From assembly GCA_015680685.1 (NCBI GenBank), contig MNCI01011103.1, forward strand, positions 9,718-73,717: a stretch of 64,000 nucleotides of DNA, read 5' to 3'. The position numbers and the translations under genes are program-made. This stretch comes from Gnetum montanum (Eukaryota > Streptophyta > Gnetopsida > Gnetales > Gnetaceae). The notes below the pieces were generated by a model, which saw only the letters and a program-made list of their open reading frames with translations, was not told the origin of the DNA and did not search any database. This document shows, piece after piece, positions 22,760 through 33,374 of the stretch; position 1 is the stretch's first letter; the number at the start of each line of letters is the position of its first letter.

Positions 22760-24443
22760 TGTAACAACTAAAAACATCAATAGCTGGAACACTAAGGGGT
22801 CAACGGGTGTATAGCCTAACCTTGCATTTGCATGAGGGCATACTGGAGGTGGAGACAGGGTGCCTTAAATGGTCTTGTCAATTGAACGAGGACTTTTGAA
22901 ATGCAAACATGATGCAACATCATTAGCCGTAATGTTGATGCGAAATAGTTCTAAGTGTTTAAGCAATGTTCACAATGTTGACAGTGTCAATGGTGTCGAT
23001 GGTGTTAATGGTGTTGAGTATAGTCATGGGTGCCTAAAAAGGGGATGAGGTAGTCAAGGTTTTTGGTCAAAATGAGGTTGTCAATGTGCAAAGACTACTG
23101 CTAGAGCATAGTTGTAATGTGACTACATCCAAAAATGCAAGAAAATTGCAAAAAATTCAAGTGAGAAATAGAACACTACCCAAAATGGGGTTGAGCATAG
23201 TTAACTCCAAAAGGGGTGAGAAGGTATACAAGGGTACAATAAGCACAGTGGAGAGCATAGTCACGGTCTTGGGGGTGTTTGGCTACAAAGTTTGGTGCTT
23301 GCTAGGGTGTCTATGCTTGTTGGGTTGGCCACCATGGTGTACCATGGTCTATGGTGTTCTACTGGGCTACGATGGGGCTACGTTTGCCATCAACTTTGTC
23401 AAATGCTAACCCAAAATTTTGCCAATGCCTTGATCTATCAAAATGTCAAATGCACTTCAAATTTGCCAACCACTAAAATGTTGATGGTAGGGATATTCTT
23501 AGGGCTAGATCTTGCATGAAATGAAACATGGCTACCATGTGGTAGAGAGGTAATTAGTACTATGCTCTCATCCAACTATGCTATCCACTAAGGCTAGTGG
23601 GGTTAAGTGTAGTTAAAATTTGGGATAAGAGGGGATCCAAGAGAAAGAGAGATTTCATTGACTACATTTGCCAAGGATGAGTTGACTGCATTGGTGTGCT
23701 ATTGCTTTGCTGTGGAGGCTATTGGAGACTATTCTGGCTGACTACGCTCTCCACTAAGTTGACTACACTTTAGGGAAATGGAGAACATAGTCCTAGGGAT
23801 TAGAAAAAATTTTGCAAAAAACTTGCTTCCTACTAACTATGCTTTGGGCTGGGGGGAAAGCATAGTCCCAATGCTAGTGGAATTTGGACTTTTTGGTAGA
23901 CTATGCTTCCCATGGAAGGTTGACTACACTTCCAATTAGGGGTGAGTGTAGTTTGGGACTTGATAAAACTTATGAAAAGCTATCTTTTTGTTGACTATGC
24001 TCTCCACTGGAGGTTGACTATGCTCCAAGGTGGTGGAGAGCATAGTCCTAGCACATAGAAAATTTAGTAGTGGCTAGCTTAACACTTAGAAAAATCTATG
24101 AAACTGGCCTTTGTGTTGACTACACTCTACATGAGGCTGACTACACTGTATGGTAGTGGAAAGCATAGTCCCAATACTTAAGGAAAAAATCTACAAAATT
24201 TATCTTCATGCTAGCTACGCTTAACTATGCTCTAGGGTAGTGGAGAGCATAGTCTCAACACATAGCAAATTAATATAAAAAATGGGTTTTAAGCTAACTA
24301 TGCTCTCCACTAGGTTGACTATGCTCTAGGGAAATGGAGAGTGTAGTTCCAACGCTTAGCTAAAGTTGAAAAAATTGGCCTAATGTTGACACTTAGAAAA
24401 AGTTGTAGTTGAGACGTTGTAGTCCAAATTTGGTGGTGTTTCA
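22760..24443 (-). repeat. T2 3' LTR
   Basis: A 1.68-kb LTR, complete at both ends by comparison with T1. About 290 bases of its right end recur at 28362-28647, the truncated 5' LTR. The stretch 23739-24370 is an array of inverted repeats. Just inside, at 24444-24470, the minus strand reads ...CAACAAAGAGTAACCAA, matching the T1 polypurine tract AACAAAGAGGGGCCAT. Confidence 0.82.
23739..24370. repeat. Array of imperfect palindromes in the T2 LTR
   Basis: About seven units, each with GACTATGCTCTCCACT followed after 15-30 bases by its reverse complement, such as AGTGGAGAGCATAGTC. They start near 23739, 23851, 23903, 23993, 24117, 24212 and 24297. Each could fold as a hairpin. Two more units survive in the truncated LTR at 28419 and 28499. 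They lie in the U3 half of the LTR. Confidence 0.82.
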
Positions 24444-25559
24444 TTGGTTACTCTTTGTTGAAATCTATAGGAGTGGCTTAAGAGATGTCGACAAAGAACA
24501 ACAAAGCACCATAATAGGCTTGGCACCAACATTTCTCATCAGTACCTAATCAGATGACATTGCAATGTGCTCAAGAGTGCTATGGATAGCAGTCTGCTAG
24601 GAGTACTAGGTATAGGTAATGTACTAGGGATAAAAGGGAAGATGGGATGCAAACAAGGTGTTATGACACTGAAATATCATAGTTGACAGTACCACAAAAC
24701 TAGAGTGGCTAGCCCTTGAAAACATTAACCTCTCATGGGAGTGCTCATGAGAGAGTCATGGTGGATTTAGGGCTAGACCAGTTGTGAAATTGCAGCTCTT
24801 TTAGACAAATTGGGGACATGATTTTATCTATTTTCACTTTTTTTTCCTTTTTTCCTTTTTGTTGTGGGATGAGCTTGCTTGGGGCTCTACACTTTGCTAG
24901 ATGCTACTACAAGGTGCTTACCATTGAGTGAGTTGCATGTCACTAGATGGACTTTATTTTAGTGTTTGCGAAAATGCACCGCATCTATAGGATAGGTGTT
25001 TTATCTTTGGGATGACTTGTGTTACACCCACCTGGGCTTTGACTAGCCAATAGAAGCTTTCCATGGAATGACTTGTGTTATTTCTACCTTGGGTCCTATA
25101 GTTTGACTTGAAGAGGATGCCACGTGGTCACAACATGTGAATGCTAATGAGTTTGCAATCTTTGCTATGTGAGGCATGAAAGGGTATTAGAATGTGGAAG
25201 TGGATGTGTATAGGCTATAATGGGATGAGGGGGATGTGCACTCTTGAGAGGCTCAACTAGTACAATCATGCACATTGAAGTGATGTGGTGACTTGTTGTT
25301 GCAATCAAATGTGCCTTTGCACAATTGCCTCAAGGCTTCATCTTGTAAACACAACTTCGAGAAGACAAGAAATCCACAAAACATGAAATGCAAATCCAAT
25401 GTAGGGGGTGTAGATGTTGTGAGTGATTCAAAGGCTAGACAAGTGCAAGTGCTTGAAAAGCCAATGTGCCCACCCATGTAGTATAGAAGGGGAACAAGGG
25501 TGGTGCTTGCTCACTCGCTTACGAGAGGATGGAAGGGATTGGTAGTGGCTAACCGTGAA
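24444..25559 (-). other. T2 3' non-coding region
   Basis: Lies between the polypurine tract and the minisatellite. The end near the LTR aligns with T1 50690-50819: GAGATGTCGACAAAGAA and CACCAACATTTCTCATCAGT have counterparts in the reverse of T1. No ORF is supported. Confidence 0.6.
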
Positions 25560-26485
25560 TCTAGTTTAAGGTCCTAGCAGACCATACTTTGCTAGTTTAT
25601 AGTCTTAGCATATTGCTATGCACTAGTTTAATGTCATAGTAGATGGATGTTATGCTAGTTTAGAATCATAGCAGACAAGCTGTTGTGTTAGTTTAACATC
25701 ATGATGCAAGGATGAACAATGCCACTTTTAGCATCATATCAGATTAGTGCTATGCTAGTTTAGAGTCATAGTAGATGTGTTGTGCTAGTTTATAGTCATA
25801 GCTAACTACTATGCTAGTTTTAGCATCATGGTGGACATGCTATGAAAGTTTATAGTCATAGTGGGCTACTATGCTAGTTTTAGCATCATGGTGGACATGT
25901 GCATACCTTGCTTCAATGATATACAATGCTACATGCTACATGTAGTATGGCTTTAAGTATGGTGTATGATGATTTCATTGCATTTGTTATGAGTATGCAA
26001 ATCTAGGTCATTGTGAGCCATAGCAAGTCTATTATTAGTTTAAAGATTTGATGGGCCCAATGCTAGTTTAAGGCCATTATGGGTCGATGCTAGTTTAATG
26101 TCATTTCAGGCCACAGCGATAGTTTTAGGCCATTCTAAGCTCTTGCATTGCCAATTTAATGTCGTAGTAGGCTAGGTGTTGCTAGTTTAAGGCCTTGGTG
26201 AGTTGGGTGTTGCCATTTTATGGCCTTCGCAGGCCATGCATTGCTAGTTTAAGGCCTTGGCAGGATATGCATTACTAGTTTAAGGCCTTGGAGAGTCATG
26301 TGTTGCTAGTTTAAGGTCATGGTGGGCCATGCATTAATAGTTTAATGCCTTGGTGAACTACATGTTGCTAGTTTAAGGCCTTGGTGGGCCACACATTGCT
26401 AGTTTAAGGTCTTGTCGGGTTGTGCGTTGTCAATTTAAGGCCTTAGTAGGCTACATATTGCTAGTTGAAGGCCATGGTGGGCCAT
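25560..26485 (-). repeat. T2 minisatellite array, about 25 units of about 36 bp
   Basis: On the plus strand the units read like CTAGTTTAAGGCCTTGGTGGGCC; on the minus strand the core is GACCTTAAACTAGC. The same core forms the arrays at 45222-45670 and 49270-49565 of T1. In T1 these two arrays sit before and after pol; in T2 the single longer array stands where pol should be. Confidence 0.9.
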
Positions 26486-26559
26486 GTGTTGCCTCCAGGA
26501 GGTTGCTAGCTTCCACCACTTGTTCAGGTGTCTTAGCCTTATGTTTGGCATTGTCTACT

Positions 26560-27060
26560 ACTATGCATCATTAGGAAATTCCAACTCTAACTCTTGCTCC
26601 ATATTAATGTTATTGATGGCCAAAGTGGNAAACTCTAACTCTTGCTCCATATTAATGTTATTGATGGCCAAAGTGGCAATGTTATAATCATGGATGATAA
26701 CTTCACCACCTTTGTACAAAAGGTGGATCTCTTGGTGAATCAAAGAGGAGATGACTAATAATTGTACCAACCATGGCCTACCTAATATTAGGTTAAAGCC
26801 TAGAATTTTCTCTATAATAGTGAATTTGGTGATGATGTGAAACTACTCCCTTGCCATAAAGGCTATTGTTATTGTGCCCCTGATAGTGACACATGATTCA
26901 TTAAATGATTTTGGGCACACGATTTTTGTTAGCCTAATTTGGTCTGTGAGGCCTAGCTTATCGATGATGGTGTACAATATTACGTTTCTTTCCACACCAT
27001 CATCGAGATGAACCCTAAAAATCTTACATTTCCCAATGCATATGGTGATGAACATGGATG
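26560..27060 (-). pseudogene. T2 protease region
   Basis: The minus strand gives RVHLDDGVERNVI, a decayed form of the Tat-type aspartic protease active site (LVDNGSS-N- type; DDG here). Downstream, at about 26815-26770, is KILGFNLILGRPWL. The phrase NLLLGRPWI follows the protease core in many plant gypsy elements. The region ends with YKGGEVIIHDYN. An N at 26629 sits between two exact copies of a 46-base stretch, so one copy may be artificial. Confidence 0.72.
26583..26676. other. N flanked by an exact 46-bp duplication
   Basis: The bases 26583-26628 recur exactly at 26631-26676 with the N at 26629 between them. Surrounding sequence is highly decayed, so an exact repeat centred on an N points to an unmerged contig overlap. 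Confidence 0.85.
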
Positions 27061-28361
27061 ATGTGATGACCTCCCCTCACTCAAGGTTGACCTTGATTAC
27101 CTTGTTGCAAAATGCTAGGAATGTTGGACCTAATTCCTATGGTTCAAGAGGTAACATCACTGCGTGGATGGCATTCTCATATGCAAGGATGTCCTCCTCC
27201 ATAATAGGAATGAAGGCCAACATATGTGCTAGCGCTTTTTGATGGGTAGATGAGGTCATCATCAGGTCATATAGGCTGAATATTGTGTTTTTCTGCTTGA
27301 GCACTTATCTAACTTGGGCTAATGCATCTATGAAGTCCTTGCCGTTGGCCATTTTGTTGGCCTTGACTTCCTCCATTTGGCTTAAGAGATAGATCTTTCA
27401 TAGAGGGAACTTGGGCTTGGTTTGCTTAGCCTATTTGGAGGCCTCAATGCTTGATTATGGTTTGTTAGTTATGGCCTTTTCAATTTCTTCAACCATAGGG
27501 ATTGAAAAGATAGGAATTAGCTTTAGTGAACCAAGTGCTCTTTAGTCTCATTGTTGCCTAGCTAGTTTTTCCACAAGGAACTCATTGGGCCTCTTTTGTT
27601 GCCACCTAGTCAGTCTACCCATGTTGTTAATGGGATCAACCCTTAGACGAGAAGGGGTCGATGCATTGCCTACCACCGAGTTTTGAGTAGGTAAGGGACT
27701 AGTGCATTATGGTATCATAACAAAAAATAGTTGTTGAGTAGCTATTATTAAAACATGCTATGGCACCTTAATCATGAAGGGTGTTGTGGGTTTGTAAGGT
27801 GATGCTCTAACAACAAAGGGAGGCCTTAAAGTCATGGAGGTCGAGGGAACCCTTGCACTACTAGCAGGAACTTGGACCACAAAAGGTTGCTACACCAGTT
27901 TTAGATTATTGTCCATGTTGATGATGTTTATTGTGTAGCTAGTACCATATGGGCTTTGGGGCCTAATTGGGATTGCTGCATCAAGCACTAGTTTGTCCCT
28001 ATCTATCATACTTTATAGATTGTCTTGCAAAGCTCAACAGAAGTCTGTGCTATGACCAAACAATTGTTGGTAATGATAGAATTTGTCTATCCTAAAGTGC
28101 TATGAGGCTGGGGGCTCATTTGATGCAACTAAGGTAGGATTCCTTAGTAGCTCGTAGTACCTATCATGGCTTTTGTAGGCATCCTCAAAAACTTGCTTGT
28201 GTTGGATTTACCTAGTTTTCAACAATTGATCCAGTAGCTCTAAGGGTTTTAGTGACAATGGGGTACACTTTGAGAGGTCCTTATGCTCAAAGTTGGGCCT
28301 TGGAGTGCCTTGCGTTGTGGCCACTATAGATGTAGGTGGGTTGGTTGCCTTGGCACCAAAG
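27061..28361 (-). pseudogene. T2 gag C-terminus and gag-PR linker
   Basis: The minus frame 28435-28208 contains RPNFEHKDLSKCTPLSLKPL, aligned with RLNFECKDHAKYTPLPIKPL in T1 gag. Downstream, YYELLRNPTLV, PSRLRVDPINNMGRLTRWQQ and similar phrases remain readable with stops. The deletion joining gag to the LTR fragment is at about 28361, so the N-terminal gag coding part is gone. Confidence 0.7.
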
Positions 28362-28647
28362 TTGGAGAGTGTAGTTCCAACACTTAGGAAAAAGTCTACA
28401 AAAGTTGTTTTCATGTTGGCTATGCTTGAGTACACTCTAGGGAAGTGGAGAGCATAGTCTTAACACTTAGAAAATTTCTACAAAAATTGGGTTTTGAGCT
28501 AACTACGCTCTCCACTGGGTGACTACGCTCTAGGGTAGTGCAGAGCGTAGTCCCAACACTTAGCCAAATTTGTAGAAAGTGGCCTCGTGCTAACACTTAG
28601 ACAAATTTGTAGTTAAGATGTTGTAGTATAAATTTGGTGGTGTTTCA
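28362..28647 (-). repeat. T2 truncated 5' LTR
   Basis: Matches 24150-24443 of the 3' LTR, ending in GGTGTTTCA. It starts abruptly inside the gag frame at the left, so one deletion removed the rest of the LTR, the primer site and the start of gag. Confidence 0.82.
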
Positions 28648-28652
28648 TTGGC

Positions 28653-29520
28653 TATCATGATTAGTCTATAATAACCATAGAGAAAGAGCATCACTCCAAA
28701 AAGAGAAGAAAAGAGAAGAAAAAAGATAGATAGGGACTTAGTTAGAGGGATGCATTTAGGCATGGATAACATGCCTTTCAAGCCCCATAACCAGTGCTTG
28801 TAACCCATTATTATGTTTAAGGGATGTGCTTTGAATTTCCATTGTTGTTTTCTTATTTTTTTCTTTCTCTCTTTTTTATGTCTATGTGTGTGTGTGTGTT
28901 TTTTATGGAAACCACACCATTCAAAGATATGATTTTTTTTATTGGTCAATGATAGGAGTGATGATACATTCCATGAGGAGTTGTAGGCCTCAAGAAGGAA
29001 GTTAAGAAGAGAATCCAACAAATCCCCTTGAGGTCAAACCCTTTTTCATTTCCACTTGATACTTTTTGTTTTCTTCAAGGCATAATGATCATTAGTTAAT
29101 TTAGTTTTGTGTGAGAAGAACCATATTTCTTTCATGATAAAGACCTTCTATTTAAAAAAAATTCAAGGAACAGATGATGTGGTTCCACTACATTGCACAA
29201 TTATTTACCCAATCAACTTGATAACATAAGACAAAGATCCAACACATGGCATTGGCCTCTACATCATGATTGGTAATATTGTTATTAATAAAAACATAGT
29301 AGGCATTCATAATACATAAATTAAATGACTCAAGAAAAGAGAAAATTATAAATAAAATAAAATAACAAGAAATGGAAAACATATTAAGAATTGAGAAATT
29401 TTTGAATAAATAGGAAAATGATAAAAAAATTGGAAAACAAAAAAGTGAAAATGCACTTATTAGTTCTTGATTCTAGAGGGGGCATTTTCCCCATGACTAT
29501 TTTCATAGATGAGCATTCAA
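28653..29520 (-). other. A2 non-coding block resumed right of T2
   Basis: Colinear with A1 5420-6400 and A3 58440-59380: AAGAGAAG...GACTTAGTTAGAGGG...TTTAGGCATGG...CATAACCAGTGCTTG...GGGATGTGCTTTGAATTTCC. It includes a GT microsatellite (about 28887-28900). The junction near 29520 leads straight into PR-RT linker sequence. Confidence 0.7.
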
Positions 29521-30210
29521 AAAGTAGACCACACATTCCCTTGGCTATACACCATACGTTTTCCATTTATCATCTTTGGTAATTTAGATTTTCACTTGGT
29601 AGCACATTTAACATTAATGATAATTACGTTTGATCATTTGCAGACATATCTTTACCTATGTGCTTTCTTTTTAGATGGTTCAAATATGTTTCCTTGTTTA
29701 TTTTCTATTTTAGTATTTGTATCTCATTGTTGAACATTTTCTTTTGGTGTATAGTCAGAGTATAAGATGTTCTTCTCTAAGTTCTCTATTTGGTTCATTT
29801 TCTTAGGACTAGAACTAATTAGTGGGTTGGATGTTTCCATGTATCTTTTGAGTGGTTTGGTAGTCTAATTCTTGAGCCATTGGGTATCTTTTGGTTTAGT
29901 GGCTATTGTGTAGAATTGGTTTTGCACACATCCTTGTTTCTCAAGTTTGTTGTAGGCTGGTATAGAGATCGTATTAATATTTTGACCTTTTAGCCCACAA
30001 CTACATCATTTATTATTATTAGTAATGCATGGAATTTTCTGTTTCTCCAAGGTGATACGTTCATCTTTTTATGTTTTTTTTTGAAGTGATAATGGTTGTT
30101 AGCTTTTGTGTACGATTAGGAGACATTGTTTTTGTGAGGAAAAAGTTTTTACCAAATTTTCCTTATGCTAGTTCTGATGAGCTAGTAGGTCTACTAGTTT
30201 AATTCATATA
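29521..30210 (-). pseudogene. A2 PR-RT linker remnant next to the pol deletion
   Basis: TAGCACATTTAACATTAATG resembles A1 9160 (AGCAAGTTTGGCATTAATG), and TAATGCATGGAATTTTCTG at 30025 resembles A1 9553 (TAATGCATGGAATACACTT). A2 therefore jumps from the integrase-downstream region to the linker, omitting about 2.7 kb of RT, RNase H and integrase. Confidence 0.55.
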
Positions 30211-32201
30211 TGTGGAGACTATCCAAAAGAAAGGATGTTTTCAAGACTTTTGTGAAGGGCTACTATCACTATTATCCTTTTTTATGTTCACAGCATAATT
30301 TGCATTCTTCTATTGATGTTGTGATGTCAATCCTTCCAACATTGTTGGTGCTGACATATGTTGGAGGGAAGTATGAGAGTATTGAGGATGTGAGGGATGA
30401 TAAGAGGTACAAGATGGTGATCCCATAAGAGATATTATGGATAGATGGTATTTAGGAGAGTAGTAGTAGTGATTTGAGGTAGGGGAAGGAGAACCATATA
30501 GAGAAATAGGTTTTTGAACATAATATCCATAAGGGTTTGACTCATAATAGGGTATTGTTGATTTGTTGATGGCATTTTCCTTGACTGTGGGTTTTTCCAC
30601 TATGGTTGATGGTAGTCTTGAGGTTGATAAGAAGTTCCATTGGGATAGAATTTTTGGTTGTAGAACCATCTATAATTGCCTCATCGATAAGGCAATCTCC
30701 TAAGAATTTGCTTTTGTACAAACTTGAGATTTAAAGAAAAAGTCCTAGAATCTTGTATATGTAACATAATTGGGCCATAGCCCTTTAGATATTCATATTG
30801 ATAGATGTTACATCCATCATCCTCCTCTATATCTGATTTTACAACCTCTTCCACTATAGTTATTTTCCCTTTTGTAGTTAAGTATTTTTACTTATTTCCT
30901 TGTTCTTTTTTCTCTTCATGTTCTAATCACTTGATCCTATTTTTTTTACCTTCTCCTCTATGATTTTCAATTTGGTTCTAACTTTTGCATTCATAAACAT
31001 CCATATCTTATCTACCCTTGCTTTAATATCAGTGATAGACTTTTGTATTAGTAAGGTTTTGTGTGAAATCAACTCATCAAGAGCTGTATCTTTTTCCTAA
31101 TCATAAGTATGGATCTCCTTCTTGTGAAGAGTTGGGTCATGGTTACATTCCTCTACACTCTTCCTTTTTCGTAGCTTTTCTTCTTATTTTTCCACTTATT
31201 CAATTAGCCTTTTTATCTGATGGGCTCTCAACTCTCATAAGTTTTCCTTGTTTTGTTATGAAACCCATCTATGAGATGATGAAGCTACTCTTTTTGAGAA
31301 AATCCATGGCCTAAGCATATATGTAGTATAGAATAGTATCTACCCAAAGCTTCATTAAGGAATTCATGATTCTCTTACTTCCACCCTTGGATTTATTTTC
31401 TTAGATTGTACACTATTAAATAGGTTTGGTATTTCTCATTGAAGAGTTCAAGCATTGTGGACTACTGGGGGATTGAATTTCGTTCCAATGATCTATACCA
31501 ACTTTTAGCTTCTCCTATTAGTGCTTTAGGAAAGAGCTTAAGCTTTTTCCACATACTTTTGATATTTTTCAAGATGCAGGCATCATACAAGGCTTGTAAA
31601 TGATTTTGTGGATCCAAATTATAACCTTCCTTTTGATGCATATGGGTATTCTAACTACCTCTATGATTTATATCATGCTTCTAGTGACCAACAAGGGTTC
31701 ATCACCATCAAACATGCCATGATGATAATTTATATTTTTATTTTTTTTATTATGATGATCTCGTTTATGCTTCATTTGATACCTTGTACCTTGTCTTTGA
31801 TTTCCATTTCTATCTTCATCTTGATCCCTTAGTATATCTCTATATTTATACCTATGTTCATCTTTGTCAAAACTAGATGTTGAAGATGGAGAGGAAGATG
31901 GTTAACTGGGAGAATCATTATGGCTTCTATATCTTCTCCTATAGTTCCTTGATTTATCTCTTCTAGGTTTGGAGAAGGTCCTAGGCCTTGAGGCCCTTAT
32001 TGTTCTAGGACCTACTCCATATAGTCTAGGATTATCTACATTAGTTGAACGTAGTCTTTGAATGTAGTAAGGATTGAAGTGAGAATATGAGATACTTATA
32101 TGTAGTATTTCATTCTAATTCTCTTCAATATAAATCTTATCATTGCTACTATCAGTGTTCGTATCATATGATGGACTATAGGCCCTATGTGAATGAGACA
32201 T
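30211..32201 (-). pseudogene. A2 gag
   Basis: The probable start is the ATG at 32201-32199 (MSHSHRAYSPSYDTNTDSS), about 100 bases after the primer site. The region contains KYQTYL near 31420, colinear with A1 KNIKRIRECL. A P/Y/S-rich tail at 30670-30310 includes SLYGSPSPTSNHYYYSP. Stops are dense. The N-terminus differs from that of A1, suggesting a replaced or highly diverged leader domain. Confidence 0.6.
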
Positions 32202-32300
32202 GTTTTTATTTAATTGTGTGACCTAAAATATAAAAGATAAACTATTAATGCTTTTACAGTGATCATTTGTAATATAACTAATCTAGATTACTAGTTTCAT

Positions 32301-32318
32301 TTCCCAATAATGATGCCA
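32301..32318 (-). other. A2 primer binding site
   Basis: TGGCATCATTATTGGGAA on the minus strand, one base inside the LTR edge. It aligns with TGGCACCACTACTGAGGA of A1, and both align with a tRNA-Asp-type primer site. Confidence 0.7.
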
Positions 32319-32319
32319 A

Positions 32320-33369
32320 TGATGAGCAATGAGTACCTCCTACACCCAACCATAAAAATCACAAGCATGTAATCATGATTAAGTTAAATTCCATGCATGG
32401 AACTAATGTGCTATGTAGATTTTTAAACATTGATTGTAGGTCATTGTCTTCTCTCTTGGACTAGTGATAGCTTTGTCAAGTATGGTTTAGTCAAAAGTGA
32501 GGCATATTATTATGATGTTGTGCAAACCTTAAACTAACTAAATAATAATATAGAAATTAATTATTTAATCTAATTAACAATTAAATTAAATCCTAAAATA
32601 TCCTAAATATGATGAGTGTCCATTCCTAGCTTGTTGTATACATCTTAAAGTCACATATCTATTACTAGGATTATCAAGTATTATGCTACTAGGTGAACTA
32701 AGCAATAATGCCACTAGGATTACTAAGAAAATACATGTTTATGCTCAAAACTATCCATGCTCATTCTACTGATTCATTAATGTGCATTGAAATGTAAATA
32801 TTAACAAAGTATATAGAAAGTAAATCTATTCTACATTAAAGCTCTATAGTGAATATTAATCAATCTCCAACTTATTGCCATTCATGGAATGTGTCCAGGT
32901 AAAATGCCACTTGAATAAGATGCCTTAAAATTAACTCAAACCCATGGTATAGGCACTCACTAACTATTTCTTAAGATTACAAAAACAAACTAAAGATTAT
33001 GGCTACACTACTACCAAATGGTACCAAATACATAGAGGGTTCTCACATATTTATTGGTAAATATTGGCATTACATTGATGGGGATGCATTAATGCATTTG
33101 GCTATGTCAATGGGGTTGTATAAACATGTATGAATTGACACAACTAAGTTATAGCAGATGTGACTTAGCATCTACAATATAGTAGATGTGATATGGCATC
33201 TATGATGTAGTGGCCAACTGAGATGCATCGACAGGGATGCTATAACACAGATGCCATGTAGAATCTATAATATAGCAATTCTACTATCTTAGCCAATTGA
33301 TATAGTTGATAAAAATGATGCTTCATCATGTCTGAATGACTCAACTACTTGACTTATCAAGTTTCATCA
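32320..33369 (-). repeat. A2 5' LTR
   Basis: Starts TGATGAGCAATGAG and ends TTTCATCA, followed by TSD AGCTT. The TATA region near 33046 has decayed to CACATATTTATTGG. Confidence 0.93.
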
Positions 33370-33374
33370 AGCTT

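Larger units (their letters stand above)
22760..28647 (-). mobile_element. T2: Tat-type LTR element nested in A2, lacking RT, RNase H and integrase
   Basis: The left end TGTAACAACTAAAAACAT matches the reverse complement of the T1 LTR end (TGTAGTGACCAAAAACAT). The right end ...GGTGGTGTTTCA matches the reverse of the T1 LTR start TGAAACACCATAAA. T2 therefore belongs to the T1 family group and runs on the minus strand. Flanking bases are TTGCT on the left and TTGGC(T) on the right, an imperfect target duplication. The interior contains the gag end, the gag-PR linker, PR, a minisatellite array and the 3' region. Everything from RT to integrase is missing, as are the 5' part of gag, the primer site and most of the 5' LTR. 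Confidence 0.8.
20373..33369 (-). mobile_element. A2: Athila-type element of the A1 family, pol core deleted, split by T2
   Basis: LTRs at 20373-21421 and 32320-33369 (TGATGAG...TCATCA) are bounded by the 5-bp duplication AGCTT at 20368-20372 and 33370-33374. Interior blocks match A1 in order: 21434-22754 and 28653-29500 match the A1 non-coding 3' region, 29530-30060 the PR-RT linker, and 30210-32201 gag. A1 sequence corresponding to about 6430-9150 (integrase, RNase H, RT) is missing. With T2 removed the element is about 7.1 kb, against 13.9 kb for A1. Such a copy could move only with enzymes supplied by a relative. Confidence 0.88.

Noticed and set aside
25560-26485. CRISPR-like look: short direct repeats with about 36-bp period
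   Set aside because: Units are diverged along their whole length, there is no conserved repeat/unique spacer division, the locus is inside a plant retrotransposon, and the same units occur in T1 around pol.
28887-28900. GT microsatellite as a functional site
   Set aside because: Short simple repeat within a decayed non-coding block; nothing else supports a role.
28590-29021. 143-codon minus frame
   Set aside because: It lies across the T2/A2 junction and in a block that is non-coding and stop-rich in A1 and A3; composition (KHTHTHRHKKERKKK) comes from a microsatellite.
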